Shown here in pieces: positions 29,126-37,697 of a DNA stretch of 40,280 bases. Below the pieces are notes generated by a model, which saw only the letters and a program-made list of their open reading frames with translations, was not told the origin of the DNA and did no database searches. Source of the DNA: Pedosphaera sp. (GTDB lineage: Bacteria; Verrucomicrobiota; Verrucomicrobiia; Limisphaerales; Pedosphaeraceae); the NCBI GenBank assembly GCA_028293285.1, contig JAQGPC010000302.1, positions 1 to 40,280 of the forward strand. The letters are read 5' to 3'. Numbering within the stretch: position 1 is the first letter of the stretch; every line of letters starts with the position of its first letter. Made by a program: the position numbers and the translations under genes.

Positions 29126-29132
29126 CTCCTCC
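29126..29132 (-). promoter_or_regulatory. Strong ribosome binding site of the PilM-PilN gene
   Basis: The minus strand reads GGAGGAG with 8 bases before the ATG at 29117. The 163-base gap before it is one of the longest in the series, so the assembly operon probably has its own promoter here, although no convincing -35/-10 pair can be named. A small hairpin (GTCGGT/ACCGAC, 29144-29165) lies just upstream in the leader. Confidence 0.75.
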
Positions 29133-29280
29133 AAAAATGGACGGTCGGTTTCTGTTTTCACCGACGCCAAATTCAAAGGCAATTCGTGACGGTTACTGAA
29201 ATTTGGCTCAATGGTCAAACACAAAATCTTTTTTTTGGATACTTTCTTGCTTGGTTTTAAAGTCGAAACTCACAATTGAG

Positions 29281-30249
29281 TCAGACTTTATCACGAAAGT
29301 ACTCAATGGTTTTGGTTAACCCCTCCTTTAATGGAACCTTTGGCTCCCATTTTAATTTTGTTCTCGCCCGCGTGATGTCCGGTCGCCGCTGTTTCGGATC
29401 ATCCTGCGGCAAGGGCTTGAATACAATCTTACTGCGCGAGCCCGTCGCCTTAATGATCTCCCGAGCGAACTCCAACACGGTCATTTCATGCGGATTACCA
29501 ATATTGACAGGCTCCACCCCGGAACTGTTCATTAATCGGTAAATCCCCTCGATCAAATCCGAGCAAAAGCAAAAGCTGCGCGTTTGATCACCCTTTCCAA
29601 AGACAGTGATGGGTTTGTTCTTCAGGGCTTGACCGATGAAGGCAGGAACCACTCGACCATCATTCAATCGCATACGCGGACCGTAAGTGTTGAAAATGCG
29701 CACAATCCGTGTTTCCACCCCGTGTTCACGATGGTACGCCATGGTCATAGCTTCGGAAAAGCGCTTGGCCTCATCATAACATCCGCGCGGCCCAATGGTG
29801 TTAACGTTGCCCCAATATTCTTCTTTTTGCGGATGCACGAGCGGATCACCATAAATTTCCGACGTGGAAGCAATCAGAAAGCGGGCACCTTTGGCTTTGG
29901 CCAAACCCAACGCCTTATGTGTCCCCAATGAACCAACCTTTAAAGTTTGAATGGGCAATTCGAGATAATCAATGGGGCTGGCGGGCGAGGCAAAGTGCCA
30001 GACGTAATGAACGGGCACATCCAGGAAAATATAATCCGTCACGTCCTGCTGGATGAATTTAAAAGCAGAATTGCCAGCCAAATGCGCGATGTTATTCACG
30101 CTCCCGGTCACTAAATTATCAATCGCAATGACCTTGTGGCCGCGCGCGAGGAGAAGGTCCACCAGATGTGAGCCAAGGAATCCGGCCCCACCCGTCACGA
30201 CGGACGTAGGTTGCGATGACTTCAACGACTGCTTTTTCTTCACAGGCAT
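29281..30249 (-). CDS. UDP-glucuronate decarboxylase (UDP-xylose synthase family)
   Basis: This 322-aa extended short-chain dehydrogenase should convert UDP-glucuronate to UDP-xylose using bound NAD. It has the Rossmann motif GGAGFLGSH (about 20-28), the family signatures [11 protein letters not shown] (about 85-95) and [10 protein letters not shown], and the YWGNVN...GCYDEAKR segment with catalytic Tyr158 and Lys162. The later [15 protein letters not shown] and RRPDITRA segments are also typical. Length and motif order match bacterial and plant enzymes of this family. It lies 69 bases after the polyprenyl sugar transferase, so its product probably feeds the same surface glycan. A related UDP-sugar epimerase is the main alternative, but the SPASP/YWGNVN combination makes that unlikely. 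Confidence 0.92.
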   Translation of the reverse strand: MPVKKKQSLKSSQPTSVVTGGAGFLGSHLVDLLLARGHKVIAIDNLVTGSVNNIAHLAGNSAFKFIQQDVTDYIFLDVPVHYVWHFASPASPIDYLELPIQTLKVGSLGTHKALGLAKAKGARFLIASTSEIYGDPLVHPQKEEYWGNVNTIGPRGCYDEAKRFSEAMTMAYHREHGVETRIVRIFNTYGPRMRLNDGRVVPAFIGQALKNKPITVFGKGDQTRSFCFCSDLIEGIYRLMNSSGVEPVNIGNPHEMTVLEFAREIIKATGSRSKIVFKPLPQDDPKQRRPDITRARTKLKWEPKVPLKEGLTKTIEYFRDKV

Positions 30250-30318
30250 AAGTTTCGGTAAAATGAAAATACAGAGTGCTATTGGTATAGCAAGACCTCC
30301 CTATCATTCGCGATCTAA

Positions 30319-31710
30319 TTATTTTGCACCTGTACCGATCAACACGATGGGAATGGTGCGCCACAATATTTTAAAGTCCAACCACAAAGACCAGTTATCA
30401 ATGTATTCCAAATCGAGCCGGACCCAATCGCGAAAATCGGAAACATTATTTCGTCCGCTGACCTGCCACAAACAGGTGAGCCCAGGCTTGACGCTCAACC
30501 GCCGTCGATGCGCCAGATCATCAAATCGTTTAACTTCTTCCACGGGAAGGGGACGAGGCCCGACCAGGCTCATTTCACCACGAAGCACATTAAAAAGCTG
30601 AGGAAACTCATCAATGCTGAACTTGCGCAGGAACTTGCCAACCGGAGTTACCCGCGGATCATTGGTAATTTTAAATACCGGTCCTGACATCTCATTCATG
30701 GCTGCCAATTCGTGTTTGCGCTGTTCGGCATTGGTTCCCATGGTGCGGAACTTGAAGATGGTGAAGGGTTGGCCATTCAAGCCGGCGCGTTGCTGGCGGA
30801 ACAAAATAGGCCCGGGGGAAGTTAACTTGACGAGCAACGCAACCAGCGCAAAGGCCCAGGACAACCCGATAACCATTATCAAAGCGACGATGAAATCAAT
30901 TACTTTCTTAATAATGCCTTGCCATGAAGCTTCCGGTGCGGTGCGGAACACCAGGATAGGCCGGCCGTGGAAATCATCGAAGGTGGAGCGGGAAATTTGC
31001 GGCTTGAAAAAGTCGGTCATCAGCCATACCTCGACTCCTTCCAGTTCACAGGTATGGATGGCACTTTCGACCTGTTTGAAGTCGTTATGTTTGGCGTTCA
31101 GGATTACTCCGTTTACCGAGTGTTCATGTAACAGGTGGGTCAATCCATCGAGAGATTTGGTGTTTAAATCCATTTCGGCCAGCACCACCATTCCATCCTC
31201 CGGCTTGGCCTTCAATTCCCTGCGCAACTCTGCCGTTTCTGCTTCAGTGCCCACGAGGACAAAGCGCCGCTCGAATTGCGCACGGGCAAACTTGCTCTTC
31301 ATCCCGAACCGCACAAATTCTTCCTTCAAGAATATCAGTGAAAAGCTGATAAATCCGAAGAGGATCGCCACCGAACGCGCCAACTCCAGGCGGAAAAAGA
31401 ATAAAATCATGATCAGCCCGACCGTTGTGAACAGACATCCTTTGAACAGCGGCCACACTGCCGTGCGTCGGGGAGATAACATGGGCTGATCATAGAAACC
31501 CTGCGCTTCCAAGACTAATGGACCAGTGGGAATCAGCACGAGATACAACAGATAATAAGAGGTAAAAGGACTAACTGGACTCAAACCAAAAAACTGCATC
31601 ACATCCGGATTAGCTCTAAATATCCAAGCCAGCCAGAAGCTGACCGCAAATAGCAATGCGTCCAACAATTGTTGGATCTGCATCTTTATCTGGCGATCAC
31701 GGCGCAGCAT
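30319..31710 (-). CDS. Polyprenyl-phosphate glycosyl-1-phosphate transferase (exopolysaccharide initiation)
   Basis: This 463-aa membrane enzyme should start glycan synthesis by moving a sugar-1-phosphate from a UDP-sugar to undecaprenyl phosphate. The N-terminal third has four to five hydrophobic segments (for example [16 protein letters not shown]), followed by a CoA-binding-like domain with [14 protein letters not shown]. The C-terminal 190 residues are the bacterial sugar-transferase domain: a re-entrant membrane helix, [20 protein letters not shown], the SIDEFPQL acidic pair and LVGPRPLP, ending with [17 protein letters not shown]. The ATG at 31710 is used; a second at 31683 would also be possible. 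It sits between the EpsI gene and the UDP-xylose synthase, in the usual place for an initiating transferase in an exosortase-linked polysaccharide locus. Confidence 0.94.
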   Translation of the reverse strand: MLRRDRQIKMQIQQLLDALLFAVSFWLAWIFRANPDVMQFFGLSPVSPFTSYYLLYLVLIPTGPLVLEAQGFYDQPMLSPRRTAVWPLFKGCLFTTVGLIMILFFFRLELARSVAILFGFISFSLIFLKEEFVRFGMKSKFARAQFERRFVLVGTEAETAELRRELKAKPEDGMVVLAEMDLNTKSLDGLTHLLHEHSVNGVILNAKHNDFKQVESAIHTCELEGVEVWLMTDFFKPQISRSTFDDFHGRPILVFRTAPEASWQGIIKKVIDFIVALIMVIGLSWAFALVALLVKLTSPGPILFRQQRAGLNGQPFTIFKFRTMGTNAEQRKHELAAMNEMSGPVFKITNDPRVTPVGKFLRKFSIDEFPQLFNVLRGEMSLVGPRPLPVEEVKRFDDLAHRRRLSVKPGLTCLWQVSGRNNVSDFRDWVRLDLEYIDNWSLWLDFKILWRTIPIVLIGTGAK

Positions 31711-31819
31711 GTTACGAGTAACTGACCAAACTTAGCTCTTAGCAAAAAACGATTTAAGGTTCAATCAAATAGACCGGCTTTATAGCTGGTCAACCAATCA
31801 AAAAAACAGGACAAGCAGG

Positions 31820-32584
31820 CTATCTGGAAGCCCTCTCGGGCGGAGTTTGGACGGTGGTATTCGGACCCGCTGCCCGCTGAAATTGTGGCACCGAGGAGGC
31901 AATAAATTTCTTCATGCGCTCATAAGTCGCATCCTCATCACCCGGCCTGCAAACCGCGAAACAACTGACATAGGCCCACCGTTGCAATTCTCCGGTTGAA
32001 ATTAAATTTTTCGCCATCCGCCACATACGGTCACTATGGGTTTCTGTAACTTGATTATCCGCCACAAACCAATACACATAAACTCCGCGCGCCTTGATGC
32101 GCTGTTCCTGGAAAACACCCTCTTTGCTGGCCAATAATTTCATGACAGGCAGGTCGTAGTCGTGCGGACGATGCATCGGTACCACGCTTCGTTTCGACTG
32201 TGTTTCGTCGATGGTCCAACCTGCTCCAACAAGGCAGAATTGGGGCTTGTGGATGCTCGTACGGTCTGTGCCCATCAACACCACATTGATGCTGATTCCA
32301 AATCCATCTGGGGCCACGTATCGTCGTTGGACCAGGCTGGTATCCTTGGGCAGACCGCCTAGGACATTATCCGCGTCGGGCACTGATTTTGAGGTGTAAT
32401 CCAGCGTCAGTTCAGGCAGATAAATATCCAGCCTGGGACTGCCGGGAATGGGCGTTGTTTTAATACCCGGCTGGCCCAACCTTTGATGTGTTTTGAACCG
32501 CAGCAATACTCCCGCTGTAACGGTCATCAAACCCAGCGCCACCAACAGCACCAGCCACTTGCGTCTGTCCATGGAGGGTTTCAC
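31820..32584 (-). CDS. EpsI-family exosortase-associated protein
   Basis: The protein has one N-terminal membrane helix (KWLVLLVALGLMTVTAGVLL) and an extracytoplasmic domain with the EpsI signature: GTDRTSIHKPQFCLVGAGW, followed by a charged central strand and YVYWFVADNQVTETH. EpsI proteins are encoded beside exosortases, or fused to them, and appear to assist protein sorting or glycan export; the reaction is unknown. The likely starts are GTG at 32584, 2 bases after the exosortase stop, or ATG at 32572. The open frame also extends back to a TTG at 32626 inside the exosortase gene. I chose the GTG because a purine-rich stretch precedes it. The close spacing implies that the two are translated together. 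Confidence 0.9.
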   Translation of the reverse strand: MKPSMDRRKWLVLLVALGLMTVTAGVLLRFKTHQRLGQPGIKTTPIPGSPRLDIYLPELTLDYTSKSVPDADNVLGGLPKDTSLVQRRYVAPDGFGISINVVLMGTDRTSIHKPQFCLVGAGWTIDETQSKRSVVPMHRPHDYDLPVMKLLASKEGVFQEQRIKARGVYVYWFVADNQVTETHSDRMWRMAKNLISTGELQRWAYVSCFAVCRPGDEDATYERMKKFIASSVPQFQRAAGPNTTVQTPPERASR

Positions 32585-32586
32585 AT

Positions 32587-33537
32587 TCAAATTTTTCCCG
32601 CCTTTTCCGGCTTTTCTCCCAGCCAATGGCCTAGAACTAATACTCCGATAATTGCCGGAATATACGGCAGCAAACTGAAAAAGCCGCTATCATGCACGCT
32701 GTTGCCGGCTTTCTGGCCCGAGAATTCAGCCGCAATAATGATCATCATCATCCGTAGCAGGTTGCCCAACAACGCCAGCGGAAACGCGGAAGCAATCATA
32801 ACTGCCCGTTTCCAATTCTTTTCAAAAGTCACAAATCCATAGATCGTCGTCAGGGCCGTGATCGCCATCAGACTTCTTAGCCCGCTGCAAGGATCTGCCA
32901 CCTCGTATTGGTAAGTCCGTTGCGCGTTGAAAAGCTGATTACCTTCCTGAACAATATCAATTCCCAAACCATGCGAAATGACCCAGACCAGTTTTGATAC
33001 TAATAAGCGCATAGGAACGGTTAACTGCTCGCCGATGGAGGAAATGGGCATGCAAAAAATAAAAAGAAAAAACGGAAAGAAACTCGCCCGCATCCAGGCT
33101 GGCCCCCAAACCAGACCGATCAAGGCATAAATGCCGGTAAAAAGGGCCACAATGGAAATGCGGGGCTGTTGAACGAGGTAACCAAATAAATGCAAAATCA
33201 ACGCTGCACCGAGTAAGAGCAAGCCCGGCATCCATGTCCGGTTTGGAACTGAGAGCAACTGTTTCCGTTTCCACCAAAATAAAACCAACACCACAAACGG
33301 AATCAAAAGCCCCTGGCCATCTTCACTCTCGCCGTGGGTATAGGCATTGACCATCCAATGCATCAACGAGGCCGTATCAATATAGCCAAAAGTGCCATTA
33401 CCGAGAAATTGGAATAACAACAACCAGGCAGCCAATAGCCCAAAAAACATGCCTTTGTCCGGTAGTTGCTGCCAGGCTTGCAGAAATTCCGCTTTAAAAT
33501 CGCGCGCTGCTGCCGGGCTATTTTGCGTGTTATCCAT
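32587..33537 (-). CDS. Exosortase (EpsH family membrane transpeptidase)
   Basis: This 316-aa integral membrane protein should recognise short C-terminal sorting signals on exported proteins, cleave them and transfer the protein, usually in systems that also make exopolysaccharide. It has about eight hydrophobic segments and the complete active-site set: Cys217 in VADPCSGLRSL, Arg262 in GNLLRMMMI and His282 in NSVHDSGFF. Length is normal for the family. It is followed by EpsI and preceded by a GT39-like glycosyltransferase, both common companions. The exact subtype (for example the VPDSG- or PEP-recognising types) cannot be decided from the sequence. None of the exported proteins with a visible C-terminus in this window carries an obvious sorting tail. 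Confidence 0.95.
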   Translation of the reverse strand: MDNTQNSPAAARDFKAEFLQAWQQLPDKGMFFGLLAAWLLLFQFLGNGTFGYIDTASLMHWMVNAYTHGESEDGQGLLIPFVVLVLFWWKRKQLLSVPNRTWMPGLLLLGAALILHLFGYLVQQPRISIVALFTGIYALIGLVWGPAWMRASFFPFFLFIFCMPISSIGEQLTVPMRLLVSKLVWVISHGLGIDIVQEGNQLFNAQRTYQYEVADPCSGLRSLMAITALTTIYGFVTFEKNWKRAVMIASAFPLALLGNLLRMMMIIIAAEFSGQKAGNSVHDSGFFSLLPYIPAIIGVLVLGHWLGEKPEKAGKI

Positions 33538-33639
33538 GTGTTATCGGGATAGATTAGACCACAATTCAATATACTCGCTCAATCTAATTCCTCGACTGAG
33601 CTACGGGTCAACGTCCCAACTGGGCAAAACACTTTATGC

Positions 33640-35157
33640 TCACAAAACGTCGCTTTTGCGCTGCCAAATCGTAAACGCGGCAAAACTGCCCAGCTTAAAG
33701 TATTTGCCTTGGCTGATATATTCTCCCAAAACTCCACCGTTATCGTACACATCCGGCTTGGAACTGATAATGATTTCGGGCATTTGCAGGCTGCCCAAGA
33801 TCTCAGGAGCGGGATTTACCAACCACACCGCTCTGCCTTTCTCTTCGCGACCATCGGCTATCGGCAACCGATAATACGCCGCCCCTTCCTTGCCTGCATT
33901 CCACCAAACTACTTGTCCGGCATTCAATGCGGTATTAGCAAATGCCGCAGCAGCGCGGTAATCGTCCTTTTGATGCCGCTCCGCAAGCCGCAGCAAAAAG
34001 CATGAAGCTAAACTCAATCCTAGAAAGCCAATCACCATCGGCTTGGACGCCCAATGCGACCTTTTCCAACGCGCACTCAACCCAATTGCCAATACAAATA
34101 AAACTACCGTCAACAAAGGTGTGAAATGTCTTCCCAATACCCGAAAGTGCATCGCATAACCTGCCCCAAACAGAACCACTATCGGCATGCCCGTCACAGC
34201 AATCAACCCGACTAAAGTCTTGCGTGGAACGCGATGGAACAAACTCCAGCCAGCCAGCACTACCAAATCCAGCACCACCACGCTGAACAAAACCATCTCC
34301 TTGGCAAATGGCAGAAACGCCCCAATCCCCCCATCACGAATCACCAATCTTCCCGGTCCCAATCCGCCAAATCCCAGCAACTCGTATCCCACAAAACCAA
34401 CATTCTTTAAATCAGTCCTGCCCACTTCTGAAGCCCGCGCCCCAACCTTGAGCGTCCACACGTAATAACCTCCCAATACCAGCAATAAACCTAATGAAAT
34501 CAAGCAAATCAGAAGGTGCCTCCGCGCCAATTCCCCCACTCGTTTCCAGCCGAAAACCATCGGTAAACTTAAACACGCCGCTCCTGCCCAAATCACTCCC
34601 AGCATACTGCTGCCGCACAATGAAATAATCCCCAGGAAAAATATCACCACCCAAAAACGTTCACACGACCCAGTCTCATTCTCCTTTTGGCTCAAGCGAT
34701 AAATTGCGCCGAAGATCATCAAGCTCGCTCCAATCTGCATCGCATAAGGCCGCGCTTCGTTCAGGTAATACCACGCAAACGGACAACACGCCGCCACTAC
34801 TGCCGCCGCGATTCTTCTCTCCTTGGGAAATGCTCCAATGAACGCCACCAACCCCGTCACAAACCACGGTATATTCGCTGCCCGCAACGCCCATTCGCTC
34901 GCTCCGAACACCTTCGCGAAGCCCCAAACATAAATCATGTAGAGCGGCATTTGCAGGTCCGACCCCATGTCTCCCTTCATCATCCCCCACCAACCGGCCA
35001 ATGATGCCTGCCCTGCTTTCCCTGCCGTCAATGCCTCATCGATCCACAAGCTCTGATTGCTGATCGCCACCGCGCAAACCGCCAATCCCAGCACCGCCCA
35101 CCACCAAAATCGCTTTTTATCGCCGCTGGAACCAGTTTGAGCGCACGCGGCATTCAT
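33640..35157 (-). CDS. GT39/PMT-like integral membrane glycosyltransferase
   Basis: The 505-aa product has ten or more hydrophobic segments and, after the first, the acidic motif SLWIDEALT (Asp40-Glu41) typical of the first extracytoplasmic loop in the GT39/GT83 (PMT/ArnT-like) superfamily. These enzymes use polyprenyl-phosphate sugars to glycosylate proteins or lipids outside the membrane. The C-terminal soluble part (from about 400) contains VVWWNAGKEGAAYYRLP and ends with SFAAFTIWQRK. I chose the ATG at 35157 over the longer frame to 35175, which begins with TTG. It lies 25 bases after the GDP-mannose epimerase and 102 bases before the exosortase, so it may glycosylate exosortase substrates or build the linked polysaccharide. 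The acceptor is unknown. Confidence 0.87.
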   Translation of the reverse strand: MNAACAQTGSSGDKKRFWWWAVLGLAVCAVAISNQSLWIDEALTAGKAGQASLAGWWGMMKGDMGSDLQMPLYMIYVWGFAKVFGASEWALRAANIPWFVTGLVAFIGAFPKERRIAAAVVAACCPFAWYYLNEARPYAMQIGASLMIFGAIYRLSQKENETGSCERFWVVIFFLGIISLCGSSMLGVIWAGAACLSLPMVFGWKRVGELARRHLLICLISLGLLLVLGGYYVWTLKVGARASEVGRTDLKNVGFVGYELLGFGGLGPGRLVIRDGGIGAFLPFAKEMVLFSVVVLDLVVLAGWSLFHRVPRKTLVGLIAVTGMPIVVLFGAGYAMHFRVLGRHFTPLLTVVLFVLAIGLSARWKRSHWASKPMVIGFLGLSLASCFLLRLAERHQKDDYRAAAAFANTALNAGQVVWWNAGKEGAAYYRLPIADGREEKGRAVWLVNPAPEILGSLQMPEIIISSKPDVYDNGGVLGEYISQGKYFKLGSFAAFTIWQRKSDVL

Positions 35158-35182
35158 CCATTTCAATCCAGCCAAATCCGAC

Positions 35183-36157
35183 TCACTTCTTCGTCATCTC
35201 GTCGAAAATCCATTTGTAAGTCTTCTCCATCCCGTCACGCAACTTCGTGTTCGGTTCCCATCCCAGATATTTTTGGATCAACGTATTGTCGCTGTTACGA
35301 CCATTTACACCCTTCGGCGCTTTCAAATTATACGACCGCTTCAACTTAATCCCCGCAATCTCCTCCACGATATCCACCAACCCATTGATCGTCACAATCT
35401 CGCTGCTGCCCAAATTAATCGGCTCCAAAATGTCGCTCGCCAAAATCGCCTGCGTTCCCTTCAAGCAATCGTCGATATACATGAAGCTCCGCGTCTGCTT
35501 GCCGTCGCCCCAAATCTCGATCTCATGCTTCCCGCTCAATTTCGCCGTGATCACCTTCCGGCAAACCGCCGCTGGCGCCTTCTCGCGACCCCCATCATAC
35601 GTGCCCAAAGGCCCGTAAACATTGTGGTATCTCGCCACCCGCGCGTTCAGGCCGAAGTCCTCGCGGAAATGCCGGCACATCCGCTCACTGAACAGCTTCT
35701 CCCAACCGTACCCATCCTCCGGCATCGCGGGATACGCATCCGCTTCCTTCAACGCCGTCACATCTGGCGATGTCTGCTTGTCCGCCGCGTATACGCACGC
35801 CGACGACGCATAAAAATACCGTTGCACCCCGTGCAACTTCGACGCCATGCACAGGTGCGTATTGATCAACACCGACAACATGCACAACGCACGATTGTTC
35901 TCGATGAACCCCATCCCGCCCATGTCCGCCGCGAGATTATAAACCGTGTGCGCCCCCTTCAACGCCTGCTCACAAGCCCCCTTCTCGCCTAAATCCAACT
36001 GCAAATTCTCCACCTGCGGCGCGACCTGATACCACTCGCTCATCGGCTTGATATCCACCGACCGGATGTCCTTATGCCCCTGCCGGAGCAAATCCGCCAC
36101 CAGGTGACCGCCGATAAATCCGCCACCACCGCATACAACAATTTTGCCAGAACTCAT
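35183..36157 (-). CDS. GDP-mannose 3,5-epimerase
   Basis: This 324-aa enzyme should convert GDP-D-mannose to GDP-L-galactose and GDP-L-gulose with bound NAD. The sequence closely follows the plant GME pattern: GGGGFIGGHL, NLAADMGGMGFIENN, YASSACVY, YGWEKL, GGREKAPAAVCRK and GDGKQTRSFMYIDDC. The catalytic set Cys121, Tyr150, Lys154 and Lys193 has exactly the spacing of the plant residues 145/174/178/217 (29, 4 and 39 residues). A bacterial GME from the verrucomicrobial genus Methylacidiphilum has been described, so the assignment fits the phylum. It is the first gene of the long minus-strand series and probably supplies an unusual L-sugar for the surface glycan. Confidence 0.93.
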   Translation of the reverse strand: MSSGKIVVCGGGGFIGGHLVADLLRQGHKDIRSVDIKPMSEWYQVAPQVENLQLDLGEKGACEQALKGAHTVYNLAADMGGMGFIENNRALCMLSVLINTHLCMASKLHGVQRYFYASSACVYAADKQTSPDVTALKEADAYPAMPEDGYGWEKLFSERMCRHFREDFGLNARVARYHNVYGPLGTYDGGREKAPAAVCRKVITAKLSGKHEIEIWGDGKQTRSFMYIDDCLKGTQAILASDILEPINLGSSEIVTINGLVDIVEEIAGIKLKRSYNLKAPKGVNGRNSDNTLIQKYLGWEPNTKLRDGMEKTYKWIFDEMTKK

Positions 36158-36530
36158 AGAATTTATGCTTAAATCAAGTCGCGCAACATACCCAGTAGCT
36201 CGATTAATTCAAGGCGATAATTGACCGCGGAAACTTCATTCCTTTGCATTACCACTCTCGAAATCTTGCGATCAATGTCGACACATCCCCTCTTAATCTT
36301 ACTCATAATCCTAATCTTCATCCGTTTTTGCTTTTCAGAACGCACACCTTCTTGCATTTGCTCTTTTGTGCTCTCCGCCCTCCAGCGGCAACTCGCATTA
36401 GGTTAGATTGCCTACGTAGCAACCGACATCGGAGGCTCTGACTTCGCCTGAGTCCTTTCTGCCCTCTGGCTTCCGGCTTCCGATTTCAACTCCCATCCAT
36501 TTCGCGAAATCTTGCACCCCTCTGTTTTTT

Positions 36531-36580
36531 AACCGTAAATAAGTGTAATTAACCGTAATTCTCGCGGAACAACCGAAATT
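36531..36580. repeat. Decamer repeats, AACCGTAATT type
   Basis: Five 10-bp units in register: AACCGTAAAT, AAGTGTAATT, AACCGTAATT, a diverged CTCGCGGAAC and AACCGAAATT. The period equals about one helical turn. Confidence 0.6.
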
Positions 36581-36620
36581 CGCAGTCACTGACCACGAAC
36601 AACGCGCCACCGACCATTTC

Positions 36621-36680
36621 ATTTCAACTCAGATCTACTCGTAAAGGGTCACATAAGCTCGCAGCAGGTCGGATCAGCTC
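36621..36680. repeat. Decamer repeats ending in CTC/GTC
   Basis: Six consecutive 10-bp units all end in CTC or GTC (ends at 36630, 36640, 36650, 36660, 36670 and 36680), for example AGATCTACTC and ACATAAGCTC. The other seven positions vary. Confidence 0.65.
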
Positions 36681-36772
36681 AATTCCATAGGAGCGCGGTC
36701 CCGCCTGCGGAACCGCTTCATCGCAATCACCATACGGACGCTCACCTGAGACCGCCCGCCATCCGAAACATA

Positions 36773-36812
36773 TTTGCAACTCGTATCTACTCGTACCAGC
36801 TCATATTTACTC
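36773..36812. repeat. Decamer repeats ending in CTC, second cluster
   Basis: Four 10-bp units ending in CTC (ends at 36782, 36792, 36802 and 36812), including GTATCTACTC, GTACCAGCTC and ATATTTACTC. They are the same type as the cluster at 36621. Confidence 0.65.
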
Positions 36813-36831
36813 TTGTCCTTTGCGGCCTCCC

Positions 36832-36867
36832 TTTTGTGAATTTTGTGCTTTTTCGTGGCTATTCTCG
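36832..36867. repeat. TTTTGTG-type repeats with 9-10 bp spacing
   Basis: TTTTGTG at 36832 and 36841, TTTCGTG at 36851 and ATTCTCG at 36861, spaced 9, 10 and 10 bp. Weaker than the neighbouring clusters. TTCGCG recurs three times shortly after (36906, 36916 and 36925). Confidence 0.45.
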
Positions 36868-36946
36868 TCTTGGCGACTTCGCGCCTTTGTTGTTCAACCT
36901 CCCAATTCGCGTCCCTTCGCGCAATTCGCGGATAGGATTTAATTTT

Positions 36947-36986
36947 TTAACTCGAATTAACTCAAGTTAAGTCGAGTTAACTCGAG
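36947..36986. repeat. Four tandem TTAACTCGAG-like decamers
   Basis: Units TTAACTCGAA, TTAACTCAAG, TTAAGTCGAG and TTAACTCGAG follow without gaps. The last part also forms a perfect 14-bp palindrome (TCGAGTTAACTCGA, 36973-36986). This is the cleanest of the decamer clusters and shares the CTC/GTC beat of the other two. Confidence 0.8.
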
Positions 36987-37141
36987 ATAGTCACAATACG
37001 TATTAATTTCATTCCTTCGCGGAGCGCCGACAGCCTGTCGGCTCGGTTTGGTTCCCCTATGTGACCTTTGCGTCCTTTCGCGGCCAATGTGCTTGGTGCC
37101 TTCCATTCCCCATCCGCGTCCATAAGCATTCATCTGCGGTT

Positions 37142-37176
37142 ACTCTGCATTCTGCCTTCTGCTTTCTGCTTTCTGC
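37142..37176. repeat. Heptamer repeats, TTTCTGC type
   Basis: Five 7-bp units: ACTCTGC, ATTCTGC, CTTCTGC, TTTCTGC and TTTCTGC, followed by a decayed sixth. Confidence 0.75.
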
Positions 37177-37191
37177 TTTCGCTTACGTTGG

Positions 37192-37219
37192 CCCTCGACC
37201 CTGGACCCTCGTCCCGCGA
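37192..37219. repeat. Heptamer repeats, CCCTCGA type
   Basis: Four 7-bp units: CCCTCGA, CCCTGGA, CCCTCGT and CCCGCGA. The sequence differs from the heptamers 16 bp upstream, but the period is the same. Confidence 0.65.
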
Positions 37220-37327
37220 CCACTATCCGAGTTCCACCTTCAGCCGGCCTCCCTTTTTCAGTCATCCGCCCCTGTCTTCTGACATCCGGCTTGGAATGCC
37301 ATCATCCCCACCCAGCGCCACCCGTGT

Positions 37328-37359
37328 AACCATGCAACCATTTAACCTTGTAACGCTGG
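37328..37359. repeat. Octamer repeats, AACCNTNT type (copy 1)
   Basis: Four 8-bp units: AACCATGC, AACCATTT, AACCTTGT and AACGCTGG. A near copy lies at 37506. Confidence 0.7.
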
Positions 37360-37441
37360 AGGTTCGGACTTCCGTTCCCCGGCTTGAATTGTCAAAGATC
37401 ACGCCTTGGAGCATAAGCCCCTCGACGACCGGCTTTATTAG

Positions 37442-37457
37442 TATAACAACCGTTATA
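37442..37457. repeat. Short palindrome TATAAC-AACC-GTTATA
   Basis: A perfect 6-bp inverted repeat around a 4-bp centre in the gene-free tract. It could be an operator or chance in AT-rich sequence. Confidence 0.35.
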
Positions 37458-37505
37458 AAACGTCAACCTTTTTAATTGATAAACCGCCCGCCTCGCCTCC
37501 CTTTT

Positions 37506-37537
37506 AACCATATAACCTTGTAACGTTGCACCCTTCC
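37506..37537. repeat. Octamer repeats, AACCNTNT type (copy 2)
   Basis: Units AACCATAT, AACCTTGT, AACGTTGC and ACCCTTCC in register. The inner AACCTTGTAACG is identical to copy 1 at 37328-37359, so the two arrays are probably related. Confidence 0.7.
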
Positions 37538-37697
37538 ACTCGCGCCTTAAAATCGATACGCACATAAAATACCCAAGCCGCCCAATCCCACACACTCACC
37601 CGCCCTCCGCCCCTCTACCGTATTCGTTTGTATTTTGGTTCGTACTGCATTACAGTGTGTGGCTGAGGCCATATCCCTCAGAGTCAATTTCGCATCT

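Larger units (their letters stand above)
36158..37697. other. 1.5-kb gene-free tract built of short-period repeats
   Basis: No convincing coding frame lies between the epimerase start and the 79-aa gene. The plus strand is pyrimidine-rich, and separate blocks of degenerate tandem repeats with periods of 10, 7 and 8 bp follow one another (listed individually). Promoters for both flanking genes must lie here, but none can be named with confidence. Confidence 0.75.

Noticed and set aside
30614..31489. Long plus-strand frame of 291 codons
   Set aside because: It is antisense to the sugar transferase, whose motifs are unmistakable on the minus strand.
35273..35992. 239-codon plus-strand frame
   Set aside because: It is the antisense shadow of the GDP-mannose epimerase and has an Arg/His-rich composition typical of shadows.
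36169..36357. 62-codon minus-strand frame just upstream of the epimerase gene
   Set aside because: It has no ribosome binding site or recognisable domain and lies in the leader region of the epimerase. It could be chance.
36531..36986. CRISPR array
   Set aside because: Units are 10 bp, with no long conserved repeat, no unique spacers of constant length and no cas genes nearby.
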